Of a stretch of DNA of 64,000 nt, positions 61,884-64,000 are shown piece after piece. Under the pieces are notes generated by a model that made no database searches, was not told the DNA's origin, and saw only the letters and a program-made list of their open reading frames with translations. A program made the position numbers and the translations under genes. Within the stretch, counting starts at the first letter, position 1. Every line of letters starts with the position of its first letter. Source of the stretch: Lingula anatina (taxonomy: Eukaryota > Brachiopoda > Lingulata > Lingulida > Lingulidae); assembly GCF_001039355.2 (NCBI RefSeq), contig NW_019773648.1, positions 461,055 to 525,054 on the forward strand, read 5' to 3'.

Positions 61884-62923
61884 CTACTACTACTACTACT
61901 ACTACTGCTACTATCTCCATCTTATTATTGTTTTTTAATGAATTATTGGGTTGGAGTCGTATAAAATGAATATCAAAGTATGAAATAGATATCAATATTT
62001 ATTTACTCATCCAACTGATTTGAAAATTTCAGAAATGGATGAACAATTTAGGCAGCCATATTGCCTACAGCACTCACTACATCAACCAGGGTACCCAGAT
62101 AGTGGATGAAGATCTGGAAGATCTCGTGCCTCTGGGAACAATGGAGGATGCTTTACAGGTAGGACTTCCTTTCCATCTGATTTGTATTTACTTTACACCT
62201 TTTTAGAAGACTTGGCTTTTAACATTCCCTAAATGATATTTCCTCGTTTCACAATGTAATTGATAAACGTTCTGCTTTTTACTTTATTTCACATTTTTGT
62301 CTGTATTGCTGTTCTGTTGTTCCGTCTATTAGTTTCTTCCTGCCCAATGTTCTGCAAGTACAGTAAGGAGCTAATTAAAGCTTCTCAATTTGTGTTTGAA
62401 CCCTGGGGGATGGGCCCCTGGGGAATATGAAAGTTGCTTCACAAATGATATGGTCCCAAAAGTAATAGCACATGTAACACACTGTCACACCTAACACACT
62501 GTTACAGCTAACACACTGTCACACCTAACACAATGTTACAGCTAACACACTGTCACACCTGGCACAGTGTCGCATCCAAAAGCATTGTCACGTGTAACAC
62601 ACTGTCACACCTAACACACTGTCACATCTAACACACTGTCACATCTAACACACTGTCACATCTAGCACAGTGTTGCAACTAACACACTATCATGTCCAAC
62701 TCACTTCCATGTCTGTAAGTATTTCTCCCTTAATACATGTTTCAAGACTACCTGCTTATGTTGTAGACTGCCCAGGCTCACCAGATGGCGCTAGAAAGGC
62801 ACATCACCAATGCAGCGGACATGTTAGAACATGTCGAACAATCAAAAGATGGCGCCACCAGCAGTTTTGTACAGTCAGTTCCCTCACCCACACCCAAACA
62901 TTCCAAGAGAGATGCCAGACTTG
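55003..62923 (+). CDS. OSBPL1A: ORP1-like oxysterol-binding protein, 5' part (ankyrin + PH)
   Basis: Thirteen exons: 55003-55036, 56124-56267, 56672-56757, 57169-57243, 57517-57628, 57959-58044, 58699-58843, 59735-59847, 60476-60549, 60881-60944, 61653-61760, 62033-62158 and 62767-62923. They give 441 complete codons; the gene continues past the window. Residues ~60-230 hold ankyrin repeats (SWSPLHLAAYFGH, EGDTPLHKAAYTGR, EGHTPRQVSH, FGNTALHCASYRRQ). Residues ~257-355 form a PH domain (FEGALLKRSRLRGWKSMWAV, then GVLTYF). Then comes the conserved AYSTHYI segment and a helical linker. Order and spacing match the long ORP1L isoform of human OSBPL1A, in which the ankyrin repeats bind Rab7 on late endosomes and the later ORD domain binds sterol/phosphoinositide. 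The FFAT motif and ORD must lie further right. Confidence 0.94.
55249..55415. mobile_element. Inverted-repeat element, CAGGGGCGGATC family, copy 1
   Basis: CAGGGGCGGATCCAGA on the left and the complement ATCTGCCCCTG on the right bound 167 bp in OSBPL1A intron 1. CTTATG repeats directly on both sides as a likely target-site duplication. hAT-like ends; no transposase. Confidence 0.8.
56277..56665. repeat. Degenerate minisatellite in OSBPL1A intron 2
   Basis: Loose repeats of a ~20-bp unit, TAACACAATATTGTCACACC and variants, run to within about 10 bases of the exon 3 acceptor. A related 17-bp unit fills part of intron 12 of the same gene. Confidence 0.75.
57068..57140. repeat. (TA)n microsatellite in OSBPL1A intron 3
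   Basis: About 36 TA units ending about 30 bp before the exon 4 acceptor. Confidence 0.95.
58113..58344. mobile_element. Inverted-repeat element, TAGATCGATCTA family, copy 2
   Basis: Matches the element at 19596-19818 in opposite orientation (GGGGAGTCTCACTAGATTAC, then GGGAGTTAGGTCGATCTAAA). It lies in OSBPL1A intron 6, about 70 bp after exon 6. Confidence 0.85.
58909..58957. repeat. (GA)n microsatellite in OSBPL1A intron 7
   Basis: GA repeat of about 24 units with one AA interruption. Confidence 0.9.
59105..59276. mobile_element. Inverted-repeat element, CAGGGGCGGATC family, copy 2
   Basis: Related to 55249-55415 throughout (TATTTTCTGAGAGTCTTC, TTTGTTGATC, GACCATC), with a degraded right end ending CCCCTG. 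It lies in OSBPL1A intron 7. Confidence 0.8.
61004..61060. repeat. (CT)n microsatellite in OSBPL1A intron 10
   Basis: CT repeat of about 27 units with one TT interruption, 60 bases after exon 10. Confidence 0.9.
61784..61906. repeat. (GTT)n...(AAC)n foldback in OSBPL1A intron 11
   Basis: A GTT-rich tract (about 61784-61816) and a CAA tract (about 61850-61883) are reverse complements around TACCACCACTTATTGTGGTA, itself partly palindromic. A CTA tract follows to about 61906. It starts about 25 bases after the exon 11 donor. Confidence 0.85.
62462..62703. repeat. 17-bp minisatellite in OSBPL1A intron 12
   Basis: About 13 imperfect copies of TAACACACTGTCACACC, ending about 60 bp before exon 13. 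It resembles the repeat in intron 2. Confidence 0.9.
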
Positions 62924-63039
62924 GTGAGTTGTTACCTCTCGCAAATATGAAAGCTATTGGATTGGTTGTTTGTAAATATGGTATTTCAAAGTGTTTCTTT
63001 TTGTTCAGTTTTATATGCCTGGATGGATGGTTTTTATTA

Positions 63040-63160
63040 GTACCACCAGCGTGTACGCTGGCGGTACTCATGGTTTTAGTCCCGACCCGTATCGTACGGC
63101 TCCGCCGGCTCCGTGAGCTCCGCCGGCTCCGCAGGGTGGCGTGGGATACAAGTCACCGTT
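63040..63160. repeat. GC-rich block with hairpin and GGCTCCGCC repeats
   Basis: Begins with the near-palindrome GTACCACCAGCG-TGTA-CGCTGGCGGTAC and continues through several GCTCCGCCGGCTCCG units. It is much richer in GC than the surrounding intron. Nature unknown; possibly a mobile element. Confidence 0.55.
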
Positions 63161-63815
63161 ACCGCTTCTCCTCCTAGACTGCATGGGCCTGTGTCCNCCC
63201 AAATTTAATGATATTTGCACAAAATACAAATCTTATAATAACAATAAAATAGAATCATGATTAAGAGGAATTCCATTTTCCTAGCATGATAGTTTTCTCA
63301 CAACACAATAATAAATATCTGACTCAGTTTAAAATTTTGTAGAAAAGATAAATTTTACTCTAGTCAGTTAGCCGTGGTGATTCTTTATCATTTACAAAAT
63401 TTTGAAATAGGACACAACAAAACATAAGATAGTACAATGAAACTACATATATATACCCAACGATTAAATGTCATTACTCTAGCTCAAAGAGGATACTCAA
63501 AGAAGACTGATAGAGAGGAAAATTAAAATAATTAGCTTGTGATTTGGCTTACAGTCCAGGTAGCTTCTAAATTAGTATAACTATCACATGGATGATCTAT
63601 AAGCAAATATTAATCTGAGGCTTGCAGAGCCCCCTAGTGTGGATCCAGGTATTTGACCCCAAGTGAAGATGAGTTTGTTTGTGTTCACGGTACTCTGCAG
63701 GGTTTCTTATTATTAATTTACACTCACTCTAGAAATACCAGTATTTAATACATGGATTACTATAAGTAAAGCTAAAGGCTGTTGTTATATCCAGGTGTTT
63801 ACTTTACAGGACCAG

Positions 63816-63942
63816 GGCCCCGTAACTCGGAAGCATCGAAAAGCAATTTCACATAGAGGCTATAATGTATTACATGGACGTGTTATGGAATCGAGACACT
63901 TGCGCTCTGTCGCAATGCGTGATGGTTTCGAGTTACGGGGTA
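63816..63942. mobile_element. Small inverted-repeat element (CCCCGTAACTCG ends)
   Basis: Left arm GCCCCGTAACTCGGAAGCATC and the reverse complement of the right arm (ACCCCGTAACTCGAAACCATC) agree at about 18 of 21 positions around a ~85-bp interior. No coding capacity. Confidence 0.75.
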
Positions 63943-64000
63943 CAGGATGTTAGTCTTTGATCTTTGACAGTTGACTCATATGATAGGGCAATATGGTATT

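Larger units (their letters stand above)
62924..64000 (+). other. OSBPL1A intron 13 (partial), no further exon seen
   Basis: No continuation exon is recognisable before the window ends. Contains a GC-rich repeat block (63040-63160), a single N (63197) and a small inverted-repeat element (63816-63942). Confidence 0.6.

Overview
The window is nuclear DNA of an animal, most likely a marine invertebrate. The evidence is spliced genes with GT-AG introns of about 0.3-1.7 kb, animal-specific gene families, AT-rich intergenic DNA, very dense dinucleotide microsatellites, and several short inverted-repeat transposon families. The species cannot be fixed from the sequence. There is a 632-base gap (25256-25887) and two single Ns (52988, 63197).

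Layout. 1-22 kb has no gene I can support: it holds microsatellites, three inverted-repeat elements and a tandem array of five tRNA-Thr(TGU)-like units (13475-14370, period 191 bp). 23.0-24.3 kb holds a two-exon FAM167-family gene (+). 27.9-42.2 kb holds three tandem paralogues on the minus strand. Each has five exons and encodes a secreted protein of 155-176 aa with 13 conserved cysteines, ending in a cystine-knot-like pattern (C, CxxxC, C, CxC). I cannot assign them to a named family. They share one promoter layout (TATA box, ACGTCA element, ATTCATTAAC-like element, nearly constant spacing). The two left copies sit in a ~3.4-kb segmental duplication. This cluster is the best candidate for something undescribed.

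46-63 kb is a compact housekeeping block: a UBA-domain peptidyl-tRNA hydrolase 2 (+, 46.1-48.7 kb); CCDC43 (-, 50.2-52.5 kb), whose last two introns both look U12-type, one of them AT-AC; and the first 13 coding exons of an ORP1/OSBPL1A-like oxysterol-binding-related protein (+, from 55.0 kb, running off the right edge after its ankyrin repeats and PH domain). CCDC43 and OSBPL1A are head-to-head over a ~0.58-kb promoter region. A 1,922-bp block with that promoter and CCDC43 exons 1-3 occurs twice, apparently identical, joined at a single N: probably an assembly artefact.

The housekeeping genes do not obviously act together: translation-quality enzyme, coiled-coil protein, lipid-transfer/endosome protein. 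The cysteine-rich cluster looks like a lineage-expanded family of secreted ligands or effectors. All exon boundaries were read by eye from splice consensus and reading-frame continuity.
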